Source: Porphyromonas cangingivalis (GTDB taxonomy: Bacteria; Bacteroidota; Bacteroidia; Bacteroidales; Porphyromonadaceae). From it: a stretch of DNA of 64,000 nucleotides. Shown here piece by piece: positions 1 to 8,223 of the stretch (position 1 is the first letter of the stretch; each line of letters begins with the position of its first letter). The stretch spans positions 496,001 through 560,000 of the forward strand of contig NZ_LR134506.1 in the NCBI RefSeq assembly GCF_900638305.1. The letters run 5' to 3'. The notes below the pieces were generated by a model, which worked only from the letters and a program-made list of their open reading frames with translations, made no database searches and was not told where the DNA came from. The position numbers and the translations under genes are program-made.

Positions 1-652
1 TAAACCCTCCGGCATCTCCACTCTCCTTGGTTATGATTGCCTGTGGTCGGATGCGTTGAAAGAGACTTCTGTCATCTCTTGTCTCATCATAGAAGAGGAT
101 ACGCTCTCTGGGAAAAGAGGCTTTGTCTACTTCTTCGAGAGACTCAGGGCGTTTCATTATACGGAAATAAGTCTCTTCGTGTCGCTGCCAAAAGTCCTTT
201 AGTGCTTTGATGGTATTGACTCCGGTAAGTGCCAATAGTCTTGTGATACCTTGTTTCTCCATATAACTTATGGCTTCAGTATAGGTGTCGAACCAGTGCA
301 TTTGGTCGTTACGTTCGGGAAACTTTCGTTCGATGCGCACGACCGGGATATCACATACATTGGCGGTCATTCCTATATTTCGATGTACATTCATCGCGAA
401 AGGATGAGCAGCATCGATGATAAGTCCGATATCATTTTGTCTACAAAAGTCTGTCATCTCCATGGCATCGAAGCCCCCTGAAATTCTTATACCATGGACA
501 CAATCGATCTTTTGAGAGTCGCTCTTGGTAGAGTAATAATAGGGTTTGTTGGCTTCGTCACAAGTCTGTACTGCGATTCTGCCTTCGGTTGTGCCTCCGA
601 TGATGAGAATTTTTGGAGGTACGACTGATGTGTCGTGGGAGACATTTGACAT
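1..652 (-). CDS. cbiJ: Precorrin-6A reductase CbiJ/CobK, partial (3' end outside window)
   Basis: Translating the minus strand from the ATG at 652 gives an open frame of 217 codons running off the window edge. It starts MSNVSHDTSVV and carries the nucleotide-binding motif GGTTEGR (residues 19-25) and DAAHPFA further on, both typical of the NAD(P)H-dependent cobalt-precorrin-6A reductase family. The start lies 8 bases after the cbiL stop, so it belongs to the same operon. In related bacteria this reductase is sometimes fused to CbiD; whether that holds here cannot be seen because the C-terminus is missing. Inferred role: reduction of the corrin macrocycle in cytoplasmic B12 synthesis. Confidence 0.85.
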   Translation of the reverse strand, partial: MSNVSHDTSVVPPKILIIGGTTEGRIAVQTCDEANKPYYYSTKSDSQKIDCVHGIRISGGFDAMEMTDFCRQNDIGLIIDAAHPFAMNVHRNIGMTANVCDIPVVRIERKFPERNDQMHWFDTYTEAISYMEKQGITRLLALTGVNTIKALKDFWQRHEETYFRIMKRPESLEEVDKASFPRERILFYDETRDDRSLFQRIRPQAIITKESGDAGGF

Positions 653-660
653 AGACGAAA

Positions 661-1365
661 CTATCTCTTGATGATCATTATGGCAAAGTAAGGAAACTTT
701 CGAGAGCGGATGAAATCCCTATCAGACGTGTAGATCTCCCTATCCGGTAGTCCGACATTTTCAAAGTAATGAAATGTGGCATCCGGGATGCTTTGCATCG
801 CTTTCTTGATGGCTTCTTCGTGCAGGGACAGCTTCATGATAACGACGGTTCCACCCTGACCCAAGATGGCTGAGATACGTTCGGTCGTGATATTTGTCGG
901 GATGACATTGAGCACTTCATCTTGGCTTACGATGTGTAGCCGTGCCAATGCACCACAAGCTATGAAGGCCGGTACGCCTGCCACACGTCCTGTGTCTATT
1001 CCCATCTCAAAGAGGTAATCCGAAATATAATGTGCTGATGAGTAAAACCCACAGTCGCCCTCTGCAACGAATGCGATTTCTTTGCCACTCTCATAATCTT
1101 CACGAATTCTTTTTGCAACTGTAAGGTAAGCCTCCTCAGCACCACTGCGTTCTCTGCTCATTGGGACATGAAAGAGCTCGATCTTTTGTTTGTCAATCCC
1201 AACTTCCAGCATGATGTCCAATGAACGAGAGACTACCTTTTCTTTGAGTATGGTTGCAGGGCAGTATATGGTATCAACCTTTTGTAATGTCCTTAGAGCC
1301 TTTAAGGTGATCAGTTCGGGATCTCCCGGGCCGAGGGAGACACAGATGGGTAAAGTTGTAGACAT
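661..1365 (-). CDS. cbiL: Precorrin-2 C20-methyltransferase CbiL/CobI
   Basis: A 234-residue SAM-dependent tetrapyrrole methylase, normal for the family. The N-terminal GPGDPEL motif (residues 12-18) is the family signature, and the second conserved loop appears as AEGDCGFYSS near residue 105, where many homologues have EGDP. It methylates C20 of (cobalt-)precorrin-2, the first committed corrin step. The gene sits 11 bases after the cbiG-cbiF stop and 8 bases before cbiJ, all on the minus strand, which indicates one transcript. CbiL is preferred over other tetrapyrrole methylases because the neighbouring genes already supply CbiF, CbiH and CbiE activities. Confidence 0.88.
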   Translation of the reverse strand: MSTTLPICVSLGPGDPELITLKALRTLQKVDTIYCPATILKEKVVSRSLDIMLEVGIDKQKIELFHVPMSRERSGAEEAYLTVAKRIREDYESGKEIAFVAEGDCGFYSSAHYISDYLFEMGIDTGRVAGVPAFIACGALARLHIVSQDEVLNVIPTNITTERISAILGQGGTVVIMKLSLHEEAIKKAMQSIPDATFHYFENVGLPDREIYTSDRDFIRSRKFPYFAIMIIKR

Positions 1366-1376
1366 ATGCTTGGGTA

Positions 1377-3230
1377 TTACTTTCGGAATAGGTGTTTGAA
1401 TTCGTCTGCATACAGGCGAGACAAGCCTTGTCGGTTGTCTATGGCATCACCCACTACGATCATTGTTGTAAGTGTGAGTCCATTTTCCTTTACAATTTTA
1501 GCTAAGTTCCGGAGTTGACCACGATAGATGCGCTCGTCCTTCCAAGTCAGTTTATAGCAGGCTGCAACAGGCGTCTGCGGTGGGTAGTGTTCGAGAAGTT
1601 GTTGTTGGACATCATCGACGATACCCGCACTTAGGAAGATGCACATTGTGCTGCGAGATCGAGCCAGTTGGTGCAGTTTTTCACCATCGGGCATCGGTGT
1701 GCGCCCTTCTCCTCGTGTTAGGATTATAGTTTGCACCTTTTCTGGTATGGTAAACTGACTGCGAAGTGCAGCTGCCGCAGCTTGAAATGAGGATATTCCG
1801 GGGGTGATATGATATGATATTCCGTGGGCGTCGAAGAGAGCCATTTGCTCTTGTATGGCTCCATAGATACAAGGGTCTCCTGTATGTAGGCGAACGATAA
1901 GTTTTCCTTTGTCGTAGAACTCCTTCATAATCTCGAACTGTTCTTCAAGACTCATTGATGCAGAGCTTCGTACGACTGCACCAGGCTTTGCATAGTGAGT
2001 CAGTTCGATGGGCACGAGACTACCCGCATATAGGATAAGATCCGCCCTCTCAAGGAAGTGCTTACCTCTCACCGAAACAAGTTCGGGATCTCCCGGGCCT
2101 GCACCTACTATTTCTATGTGACCGCTACGCAAAGCAGATCTGTCCATAGCTAATGCAAAGGTAAAGTCATTGCCCTCTGAGAGTTTCCCCTTTTGTTTTT
2201 CGAGGATGAGAAGTCCGAACTCCGATGATTGCAGAGCAGATGCTTCCGATACGCTCGGAGAGGATGTTACCTCTTCGACCTTTGCAGATGGGTTGGGAAT
2301 ATCTACCTTTTCCAATTCTTGTGCTGTATAGATGTTGGTTGGTACTCCCCATTGTTCGGCCAATGTGTGTAATAGAGGCTCCTCTTTTTTTAGTTCGATC
2401 GTCGAGATTGAGGCGATGGACTCCACCGCTATATTGTGCTCAGAGAGATACGAAGAAATATACTCGGGGATACCTGCCGGCGAACATAGACGTCTGCAAC
2501 CCAATCCAAGACGAAGCACTTTCGGATGGAAATATATTGTCGGGATAGTAGTCTCGGGATATTTGAAAGGCGAAACTGCAATCAATAGTTCATATCCTGC
2601 CAAGGGGATATCCTTATAGGTATAGAAGACGGTCACGTGATCGGGTGCAGTGCGTTCAAGGTAGTCCGTCCCTTTGTCTCTGATGTCGAGGAGCAGGGCC
2701 GTCTTTTTCCTATTGACAAACAAGGTTAGCGGAAGGTTGAAGTTTGACTCTGACGAGCGGGTGTTCCAACCAAAACGAGTCCCAAGTGTATCGAGTGCCC
2801 ATAGTCCCGTGCTGTCGCTCTTCGTTGAGATTACCTCCTCAGCTCCCAATATGCGAGCCAAGTGAGAGGTCAGGTCATTGGCTCCTCCCACGTGTCCTGA
2901 GAGGACCGAGACGACATAACGACCGGTGCTATCGATGTTGACGACAGCCGGGTCCGTATGTTTATCTTTTATGTGTGGTGCGATGCTACGGACACAGATA
3001 CCCATTGCACCGATGAATATCAGGCCTTCGACTTGGTCAAAGAGGTGGGCGACTGTCTCCGCAAGCGAAGAGACTACCTCACCACCTTCAATTGCTGACT
3101 TGGCAAAGATCTTGGCACTTGGAAGCTCTTTTTGTATCGTAAGAGCCAAATGTTTGCTATCCTCGGATACGAGGATTATAGCCAGTGTCGGTTCTGATGT
3201 TGTTGCCTTTGAAATAGGTTGACTGGGCAT
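1377..3230 (-). CDS. cbiGF: Fused cobalt-precorrin-5A hydrolase (CbiG) and precorrin-4 C11-methyltransferase (CbiF)
   Basis: A 617-residue fusion. The N-terminal part (about 1-340) is CbiG-like: IGAMGICVRSIAP, then SGHVGGANDLTSHLA, the conserved region of the enzyme that opens the ring-A lactone and releases acetaldehyde, a step specific to the anaerobic route. The C-terminal part (about 370-617) is a tetrapyrrole methylase with VGAGPGDPELVSVRG and YAGSLVP, characteristic of CbiF/CobM, which methylates C11. CbiF acts directly before CbiG, so the fusion joins consecutive steps. A stretch of low similarity around 320-370 is probably the linker. The gene lies 30 bases after cbiET on the same strand. 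Confidence 0.9.
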   Translation of the reverse strand: MPSQPISKATTSEPTLAIILVSEDSKHLALTIQKELPSAKIFAKSAIEGGEVVSSLAETVAHLFDQVEGLIFIGAMGICVRSIAPHIKDKHTDPAVVNIDSTGRYVVSVLSGHVGGANDLTSHLARILGAEEVISTKSDSTGLWALDTLGTRFGWNTRSSESNFNLPLTLFVNRKKTALLLDIRDKGTDYLERTAPDHVTVFYTYKDIPLAGYELLIAVSPFKYPETTIPTIYFHPKVLRLGLGCRRLCSPAGIPEYISSYLSEHNIAVESIASISTIELKKEEPLLHTLAEQWGVPTNIYTAQELEKVDIPNPSAKVEEVTSSPSVSEASALQSSEFGLLILEKQKGKLSEGNDFTFALAMDRSALRSGHIEIVGAGPGDPELVSVRGKHFLERADLILYAGSLVPIELTHYAKPGAVVRSSASMSLEEQFEIMKEFYDKGKLIVRLHTGDPCIYGAIQEQMALFDAHGISYHITPGISSFQAAAAALRSQFTIPEKVQTIILTRGEGRTPMPDGEKLHQLARSRSTMCIFLSAGIVDDVQQQLLEHYPPQTPVAACYKLTWKDERIYRGQLRNLAKIVKENGLTLTTMIVVGDAIDNRQGLSRLYADEFKHLFRK

Positions 3231-3260
3231 GATATCTATGCTTATTTTGTGTGATCAGAA

Positions 3261-4445
3261 TTAGTTCTTAATAGCTTTCATTACCTCTATCGGGTTGTGC
3301 TCGTCTACCTCAAGGCGGATTCCCGGTTGCATAAGTAATCCACACTCTTTGACCGCACTCTCGAAGAGCCGACGACTTTCTTCCGAAACCGAATTGAATA
3401 CGATCGGAGCACCCGAAGGCATCAGAGCACTCATCTTGCGTACGATCTCTGACATCCGTCCTCCATGACCTCCGATAAACACTGCATCCGGTGTAGGGTA
3501 TGCTGAGACATCCAAGTCTGCGAAGTCACCATACACTGCGACAATGCCCGGGGTGCCAAATCTTTGTGTGTTTTGTTCCATCAGACTATTGCCCTCCTCT
3601 CTACGTTCGAAAGAGATCACTTGAAGGTGAGGGAACTGTAGCTTGGCTTCTATGCTGACCGAGCCCGTGCAGAAGCCTATATCCCAAAATGTCTTAGCTT
3701 CACGAAGGTCCAGCATAGCGAGCGAGAGCAGGCGTATCGGCATCTTTGTGATCATTTTGGCACGTCCGTTGAGTAGATAGAACTCACTCTCCGGCAGTCC
3801 CAGTCTTCTGACCTTTTTGTAGGTGCGATGCAGGATGAGATTGTTTGGGTAAGCAAACTCCTTATCCAACACCTCTTGGAGAGTATGCGTCGATACTTGT
3901 TCGCACTCTGAGTTTCCCAAGAGTTCTCCTACGGTCATCGTGTAGTTGTCGTAGCCATAGTGAAGCATTCGTTGGGCTATGGTTCTTGGTGTATGTACAT
4001 TTTTGTCCGTCAGTACACCTATCTTTTCGTACCCCGTGATGAGAGCTTCGTCAAACTTATCCCATGGCCTGCCGGTCAGGGAGACGATGTGCATATCTTG
4101 ATAAGGCATCAAGAGACGGTGAGCCAAGAGTTGTAATGAGTTGAAGAATGGGTACACCTTGATTCCCCTCTCCGGTATCTCTCGTAAGAGTGTGTTAGCA
4201 AAGCCGAAGAACAGAGGATCACCTGAGGCAAATACGACCACATCCTCATGCTCGCGGTACGCATCCATAACCTTCGATAGCGGTACGATGATGGGTATCC
4301 ACTCGTGTTCGGAGGGGAGGTAGGGCTTTATGATCTCATAGTGTCTGGCTCCTCCCGAGAAGACACGATGCCTCTCAATGATCTCTAACACTGATGGAGC
4401 AAGGTGTTGCTCCCTATTATCGTCTATGCCTATAACGTAAAACAT
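3261..4445 (-). CDS. cbiET: Fused cobalt-precorrin-7 C5-methyltransferase (CbiE) and C15-methyltransferase/decarboxylase (CbiT)
   Basis: 394 residues, the usual length for a CobL-type CbiE-CbiT fusion. The N-terminal half begins MFYVIGIDDN and has ASGDPLFFG near residue 75, the tetrapyrrole methylase signature. The C-terminal half carries a Rossmann SAM site, DIGFCTGSVSIEA, near residue 255, preceded by GRAKMITKMPIRLL, a CbiT/CobL hallmark. The second glycine-rich position reads GFC rather than the common GAG, a small deviation. Together the halves methylate C5 and C15 and decarboxylate the ring-C acetate side chain. It lies 9 bases after cbiHC, so the two are almost certainly cotranscribed. 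Confidence 0.9.
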   Translation of the reverse strand: MFYVIGIDDNREQHLAPSVLEIIERHRVFSGGARHYEIIKPYLPSEHEWIPIIVPLSKVMDAYREHEDVVVFASGDPLFFGFANTLLREIPERGIKVYPFFNSLQLLAHRLLMPYQDMHIVSLTGRPWDKFDEALITGYEKIGVLTDKNVHTPRTIAQRMLHYGYDNYTMTVGELLGNSECEQVSTHTLQEVLDKEFAYPNNLILHRTYKKVRRLGLPESEFYLLNGRAKMITKMPIRLLSLAMLDLREAKTFWDIGFCTGSVSIEAKLQFPHLQVISFERREEGNSLMEQNTQRFGTPGIVAVYGDFADLDVSAYPTPDAVFIGGHGGRMSEIVRKMSALMPSGAPIVFNSVSEESRRLFESAVKECGLLMQPGIRLEVDEHNPIEVMKAIKN

Positions 4446-4454
4446 AAGCCAAAC

Positions 4455-5861
4455 TTACAGGTCTCTGCCGGGACGAAGCAGGTGAGCATCATCGTAAGAC
4501 AATATCGAATTGACGAGTGTCGCTGCGAGGTTGCTACCTCCCTTACGACCATCGACGATGATCTTAGGGACATTGACAAAGGGTTTGACCATATGCTTCG
4601 ACTCTCTTACATTGACAAAGCCCACCGGTGCAGCGATGATGCCTGACGGGTTGGCTTGTCCTTTGCGGACAAGTTCGCATAGCTCCATGAGAGCTGTCGG
4701 TGCATTGCCGAAAGCAAATAGGGCATCCGGATGCTCTTTCACTGCCAAACGGATACCGGCCTGTGTACGGGTTATACCCTTCTCTTTTGCCATCTCAGCC
4801 ACACGAGGATCATTGAGGTAACACTTCGCCTCTATGCCCATACGGTCGAGTGCTCCTTTTCGTATGCCTGATACCACCATAGTGACGTCTGTAATGATGT
4901 GTTTGAGACGACCCGATACGAAGGCCTCGTGTAGACCTTCGACCGCGCCCTCGTCCACGTACAGGATGTTCTCCATATCGAAGTCCGCCGTTGTATGTAT
5001 GGAGTGAAGCAGAGACCACTTTTTACCCAAAGGTATGTCTCTATTTTTTAGCTCGCTGTCTATCGTGCGGAAGCTCTTGATCATGATCTCCTGACCGATC
5101 TTGTCCGCTTCGATGTCCTCGTCTCGATAATAGCCTCTTGGTGTCACCATACGTCCCTCAGAGTTGTATGTCTGAGAATTACCGATAATCACTACCGTGA
5201 ACATATCTGTGGCCTCAGGTTCAAACTCTTTCAGTGTCGTCAGAGTCACCTCCTGATCCTCGCGTCCAGCTTGGCGTACATAGCCCACAGGAGTATTGGG
5301 ATCACGATCAAGGAGGAATAGTTCTTTGAGTCGGTTGAGTTGCCAGTAACGCCCCACACTGCGAGGATTATAAATGGCTGTCACGAAGTCCGCTTGTGCA
5401 GCTGCGATGATGCGTTTCTCTATCTTATCCCAAGGAGTCATGAGGTCCGACATCGAGATGACGCAGAAGTCGTGTCCCATGGGAGCACCCAAGAGGGATG
5501 CCGCCTTTTGAAATGCACTGATGCCCGGTAGGGCAACGACTTCGATGTCACTCTTCTTCTCATCCTTCATCTCGAAGATCAGAGGAGACATACCGTAGAT
5601 GCCTGCATCGCCCGAACTGATCACGCACACGACTTTTCCCTCCTCTGCATATCTGAAAGCCTCTTCGGCGCGTTCACGCTCCTTCTTCATCCCTGTGTCT
5701 ATACACACGGCATCGGGCTTGATGATATCTTCTACAAATGTGAAGTAATATTTATATCCGACAATGACATCCGACATCGCTACTGCTTCATATACGGCAG
5801 GGGTGATGTCTTCTTTGCCTCCCGGACCGAGCCCTGCGATGATTATCTTTCCTCTTGACAT
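4455..5861 (-). CDS. cbiHC: Fused precorrin-3B C17-methyltransferase (CbiH) and precorrin-8X methylmutase (CbiC)
   Basis: The open frame reaches back to 6026, but I choose the ATG at 5861: the protein then begins MSRGKIIIAGLGPGG, as CbiH proteins do, and the upstream extension would overlap the fadD terminator. That gives 468 residues. Residues 1 to about 245 are CbiH/CobJ (SSGDAGIYGM, NPRSVGR), the ring-contraction methylase. Residues about 265-468 are CbiC/CobH, with HSIHTTADFDM holding the expected catalytic histidine, then GNAPTAL and KGGSNLAA. CbiC moves the methyl group from C11 to C12. It is the first gene of the operon seen here; no B12 riboswitch box was found before it. Confidence 0.9.
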   Translation of the reverse strand: MSRGKIIIAGLGPGGKEDITPAVYEAVAMSDVIVGYKYYFTFVEDIIKPDAVCIDTGMKKERERAEEAFRYAEEGKVVCVISSGDAGIYGMSPLIFEMKDEKKSDIEVVALPGISAFQKAASLLGAPMGHDFCVISMSDLMTPWDKIEKRIIAAAQADFVTAIYNPRSVGRYWQLNRLKELFLLDRDPNTPVGYVRQAGREDQEVTLTTLKEFEPEATDMFTVVIIGNSQTYNSEGRMVTPRGYYRDEDIEADKIGQEIMIKSFRTIDSELKNRDIPLGKKWSLLHSIHTTADFDMENILYVDEGAVEGLHEAFVSGRLKHIITDVTMVVSGIRKGALDRMGIEAKCYLNDPRVAEMAKEKGITRTQAGIRLAVKEHPDALFAFGNAPTALMELCELVRKGQANPSGIIAAPVGFVNVRESKHMVKPFVNVPKIIVDGRKGGSNLAATLVNSILSYDDAHLLRPGRDL

Positions 5862-5992
5862 ATCTTTATATGAGGTGTTATGGTGGTAAAAACGGTTTTT
5901 AGGTAAAACCAATATATCTCTCTTTTGTTTGCACGGAGAATCGGATAACTCCGAGACTGTATGGGTGGATTCGTCCCAAACGAATTTTATCG
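5862..5992 (-). other. Leader region of the cobalamin operon, no B12 box seen
   Basis: These 131 bases separate the fadD terminator from the cbiHC start. On the minus strand I looked for the B12 box (GCCACTG-like) and other conserved parts of cobalamin riboswitches and saw none; the stretch is also short for that riboswitch class. A 6-bp inverted repeat, ATTCGT-N5-ACGAAT, lies near 5970-5990. No convincing TAnnTTTG promoter was found, so the operon may have a weak promoter here or be read through from fadD. Confidence 0.4.
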
Positions 5993-6036
5993 AAAAAAGA
6001 AGTGCCGGATGAAGGCAAGACTTCATTCAGCACTTC
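5993..6036 (-). terminator. Rho-independent terminator after the acyl-CoA synthetase gene
   Basis: On the minus strand a 16-bp stem (GAAGTGCTGAATGAAG paired with CTTCATCCGGCACTTC, two G-T pairs) closes a 6-base loop and is followed directly by six T residues. It lies about 30 bases after the stop of the gene at 6067-7740. The stem occupies 5999-6036 and the T-run 5993-5998. Confidence 0.9.
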
Positions 6037-6066
6037 AAGGTTCAAATATTATGTGTGTTGTGGAGA

Positions 6067-7740
6067 TCAGTCTGCTTTGTAGAGGTATCTCTTGATACTC
6101 TTTTTAGGCGTCTTTTCGAACTCCTGATCCATCAATCTGAACTCCGCGACACGCTCATACGCCGCAAGATTTTGGTTGAGTAAGGCACGGTTCTCTGACA
6201 TCACCTTTTGGATACCTTCGGGTGTCGTGATGTTGTCAGCCTTGAGGGTCGTCTCATCAGGATAAATGAGAGCGACGAGTTGATGGTCTTTTCTTTGTAG
6301 TACAAGAGACTCTGCTATGTAAGGGAGAAGATTGAGTTTTGCTTCGATCTCTTCAGGGTATATGTTCTGCCCTGAGGGTCCGAGTAGCATACTCTTACTG
6401 CGACCTTTGATGAAGATGTTGCCATGCTTGTCGATCATGCCGAGGTCGCCTGTGCGTAGCCACCCATCGGAAGTGAATAGAGCCATGGTTGCACTCTCAT
6501 TTTTGTAGTACCCTTTACACACATGTTCGCCACGTACTTGGATCTCACCCACACCGGGCTCTTGTGACTCCGGTACATCGGCTATGCGTACCTCCATCAG
6601 GCCGGGGAGTATCTTACCGCAAGAAAGTGGGGCATATTTTTTGTTGTTTTCGTAAGAGATCAGTGGGGCACACTCGGTCATGCCATAGCCGACGGTGTAT
6701 GGAAACTTGATCTTGTGTAAGAAGTGTGTCACTTCTTCACTCAGTGCCGCGCCTCCGACGATGAACTCTCTGAACTCTCCCCCCATGGCGTCGATGAGCT
6801 TTTTGCGAATCTTACCGTAGATGATACTCTTGACGATAGGCAGGCTGAGTAGAACTCTCATTGAGAACTTACGCAACGTGGGCACAAGGACATTCTTGTA
6901 CATCTTCTCAAGGATAAGAGGTACGCTGATGATGAGGTGTGGACGCACATCCGCAAAGGCTTTCATCAAGATGCGTGGAGTGGGGAGTGATCCCAGCATA
7001 TACACGTGCGCTCCGGCCTCGATCGGTGCAAGGAAGTTGAATGCACAGCCATAGGCATGTGCATTGGGGAGGAAGCTAAGGATGCGTTCCGATCTGCGAA
7101 TGATCCGATTGATCTTTGCAAACACAACGTTGCCCGCAAGATTGTTGGCTGTGATGATGACCCCCTTGCTGAATCCGGTTGTGCCTGAGGTGTAATTGAT
7201 GAGAAGGACTTCTTCGTTGCTTATCTCCTTGTATTTAACATCATCCTTGGTGAAGCCGTTGGGATATTTGTTGGCGAACAAAGCTTCGACATCAAGACTG
7301 CGAGCGACCTCGTTACGTGTAAGTCTCATGTCTGTCTTGAGTGTCTCTATATCTATTACTGTGTGGACTTGAGGCATTGCTTCGCTTTGAAGCATCTCCA
7401 TGTGAGTGCCGGTAGAGAAGACCACCTTCGAGTCACTGTGGGTGATGATGTTGTGGATGTCTTCGGGTTGGAAGTCCGGCAGGATAGGTACGATGATTGC
7501 TCCATAAGTGACCACACCCATATAAACCATACACCACTCCGAACTGTCTTTCGCTACGATGGTGACTTTGTCTCCATGTTCGACACCGATCTTTTCGAGT
7601 ATCAAGTGTACTTTAGCCGCCCACTTAGCCATGTCTGCATAGCTGTAAGTATTTCCGGTAGAGTAGTTTGTGTATGCTGGTAGAGACCAGTTTTCTTTGA
7701 AAGAAGTCTCGTATAGTTTGATAAAATTCTCTTTGACCAT
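6067..7740 (-). CDS. Long-chain acyl-CoA synthetase (AMP-binding family)
   Basis: 557 residues, a typical length. The AMP-binding P-loop INYTSGTTGFSKG lies near residue 180, YGMTECAPLISYE near 355, and GWLRTGDLG near 430; the C-terminus has the K-containing segment KTPKKSIKRYL that normally supplies the catalytic lysine. It activates a fatty acid through an acyl-adenylate and transfers it to CoA (or another acceptor) on the cytoplasmic side of the membrane. Chain-length preference cannot be read from sequence. It has its own terminator downstream and a possible -7 box upstream, so it is probably monocistronic. Confidence 0.85.
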   Translation of the reverse strand: MVKENFIKLYETSFKENWSLPAYTNYSTGNTYSYADMAKWAAKVHLILEKIGVEHGDKVTIVAKDSSEWCMVYMGVVTYGAIIVPILPDFQPEDIHNIITHSDSKVVFSTGTHMEMLQSEAMPQVHTVIDIETLKTDMRLTRNEVARSLDVEALFANKYPNGFTKDDVKYKEISNEEVLLINYTSGTTGFSKGVIITANNLAGNVVFAKINRIIRRSERILSFLPNAHAYGCAFNFLAPIEAGAHVYMLGSLPTPRILMKAFADVRPHLIISVPLILEKMYKNVLVPTLRKFSMRVLLSLPIVKSIIYGKIRKKLIDAMGGEFREFIVGGAALSEEVTHFLHKIKFPYTVGYGMTECAPLISYENNKKYAPLSCGKILPGLMEVRIADVPESQEPGVGEIQVRGEHVCKGYYKNESATMALFTSDGWLRTGDLGMIDKHGNIFIKGRSKSMLLGPSGQNIYPEEIEAKLNLLPYIAESLVLQRKDHQLVALIYPDETTLKADNITTPEGIQKVMSENRALLNQNLAAYERVAEFRLMDQEFEKTPKKSIKRYLYKAD

Positions 7741-7777
7741 ATAGTGTTAGTTATTGCACATCCTGTGTGTTAATGTG

Positions 7778-7785
7778 CAAAAGTA
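7778..7785 (-). promoter_or_regulatory. Possible -7 box for the acyl-CoA synthetase gene
   Basis: The minus strand reads TACTTTTG, an exact match to the Bacteroidota -7 consensus TAnnTTTG, about 37 bases before the ATG. No clear TTTG was seen at the -33 position, so this rests on the -7 box and location only. Confidence 0.4.
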
Positions 7786-7992
7786 TAAATTCTTTCTGAC
7801 ACATGGTGCATCATATCGATTAAAATCACAAATGATAACAATTTGTCTAAAGAGGGTATGGTATATGTTCTGAAATGATTTTAATGTGTTAAGCGATTAA
7901 TATACAGTTCTTTTTGGTGTGTGGTTCTTGTTTTATTTGGACGTGCTTTTCCTTGATTAGAGAATGACAAATGATACTTTTTTGTCCTTCAA

Positions 7993-8080
7993 TAGAATGT
8001 TTTCTGTCCTCAGACAGAAAACATTCTGTCGGCTGTCGGAGGATTTTCTGTCTTGCCTCAGATGAGTTTTGTCTTTGAGG
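7993..8080 (+). repeat. 22-bp repeat array, family A, locus 1 (four units)
   Basis: Units begin at 7993, 8015, 8037 and 8059, exactly 22 bases apart. Their first 16 bases are TAGAATGTTTTCTGTC, CAGAAAACATTCTGTC, CGGAGGATTTTCTGTC and CAGATGAGTTTTGTCT, matching the core CAGAA-N4-TTCTGTC with decay toward the end. Units 1 and 2 also form a 15-bp perfect hairpin (7994-8008 with 8013-8027). The array lies between divergent genes, ending 143 bases before fba. Confidence 0.8.
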
Positions 8081-8139
8081 CCGAACTTGTGGGCAACAAA
8101 ATACATTAAAAACCGGGCTCTAATCCGCGAATATTTGGT

Positions 8140-8147
8140 TATATTTG
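8140..8147 (+). promoter_or_regulatory. Possible -7 box for fba
   Basis: TATATTTG matches TAnnTTTG exactly and lies 76 bases before the fba ATG. No TTTG was seen about 20 bases upstream, so support is partial. Confidence 0.4.
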
Positions 8148-8223
8148 TCAGAAAGTAGTAGTTGCCAAGTTGCTTTAGTGCTAAAGGTGACTCGAATGTC
8201 AAACGTTTTTAACTTCATTCTAT

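Larger units (their letters stand above)
7741..8223. other. AT-rich divergent intergenic region between the acyl-CoA synthetase gene and fba
   Basis: This 483-base region has no credible gene; the one open frame in it (minus strand, 7957-8202) crosses the repeat array and looks like no known protein. It holds an inverted pair ATTAAAATCA (7819-7828) and TGATTTTAAT (7876-7885), a 6-bp pair GCACAT...ATGTGC next to the start of the minus-strand gene, candidate -7 boxes for both flanking genes, and the 22-bp array at 7993-8080. Confidence 0.5.

Noticed and set aside
1681-1872. Small open frames inside the cob genes and other large genes
   Set aside because: They overlap well-supported genes in other frames, lack domain signatures and are expected by chance in GC-moderate coding DNA.
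5862-5992. Cobalamin riboswitch before the B12 operon
   Set aside because: No B12 box or other conserved segments seen, and the leader is short for this class.
5862-6026. N-terminal extension of the CbiH-CbiC protein
   Set aside because: The family start fits the ATG at 5861; the extension would overlap the fadD terminator and has no similarity to CbiH.
7993-8080. The repeat arrays as CRISPR loci
   Set aside because: Units are contiguous 22-base imperfect repeats with no unique spacers, only about four units, and no cas genes lie nearby.
7957-8202. An 81-residue open frame in the divergent region as a gene
   Set aside because: It runs across the repeat array, has a low-complexity KDK-type sequence (LKDKTHLRQ) and no recognisable domain.
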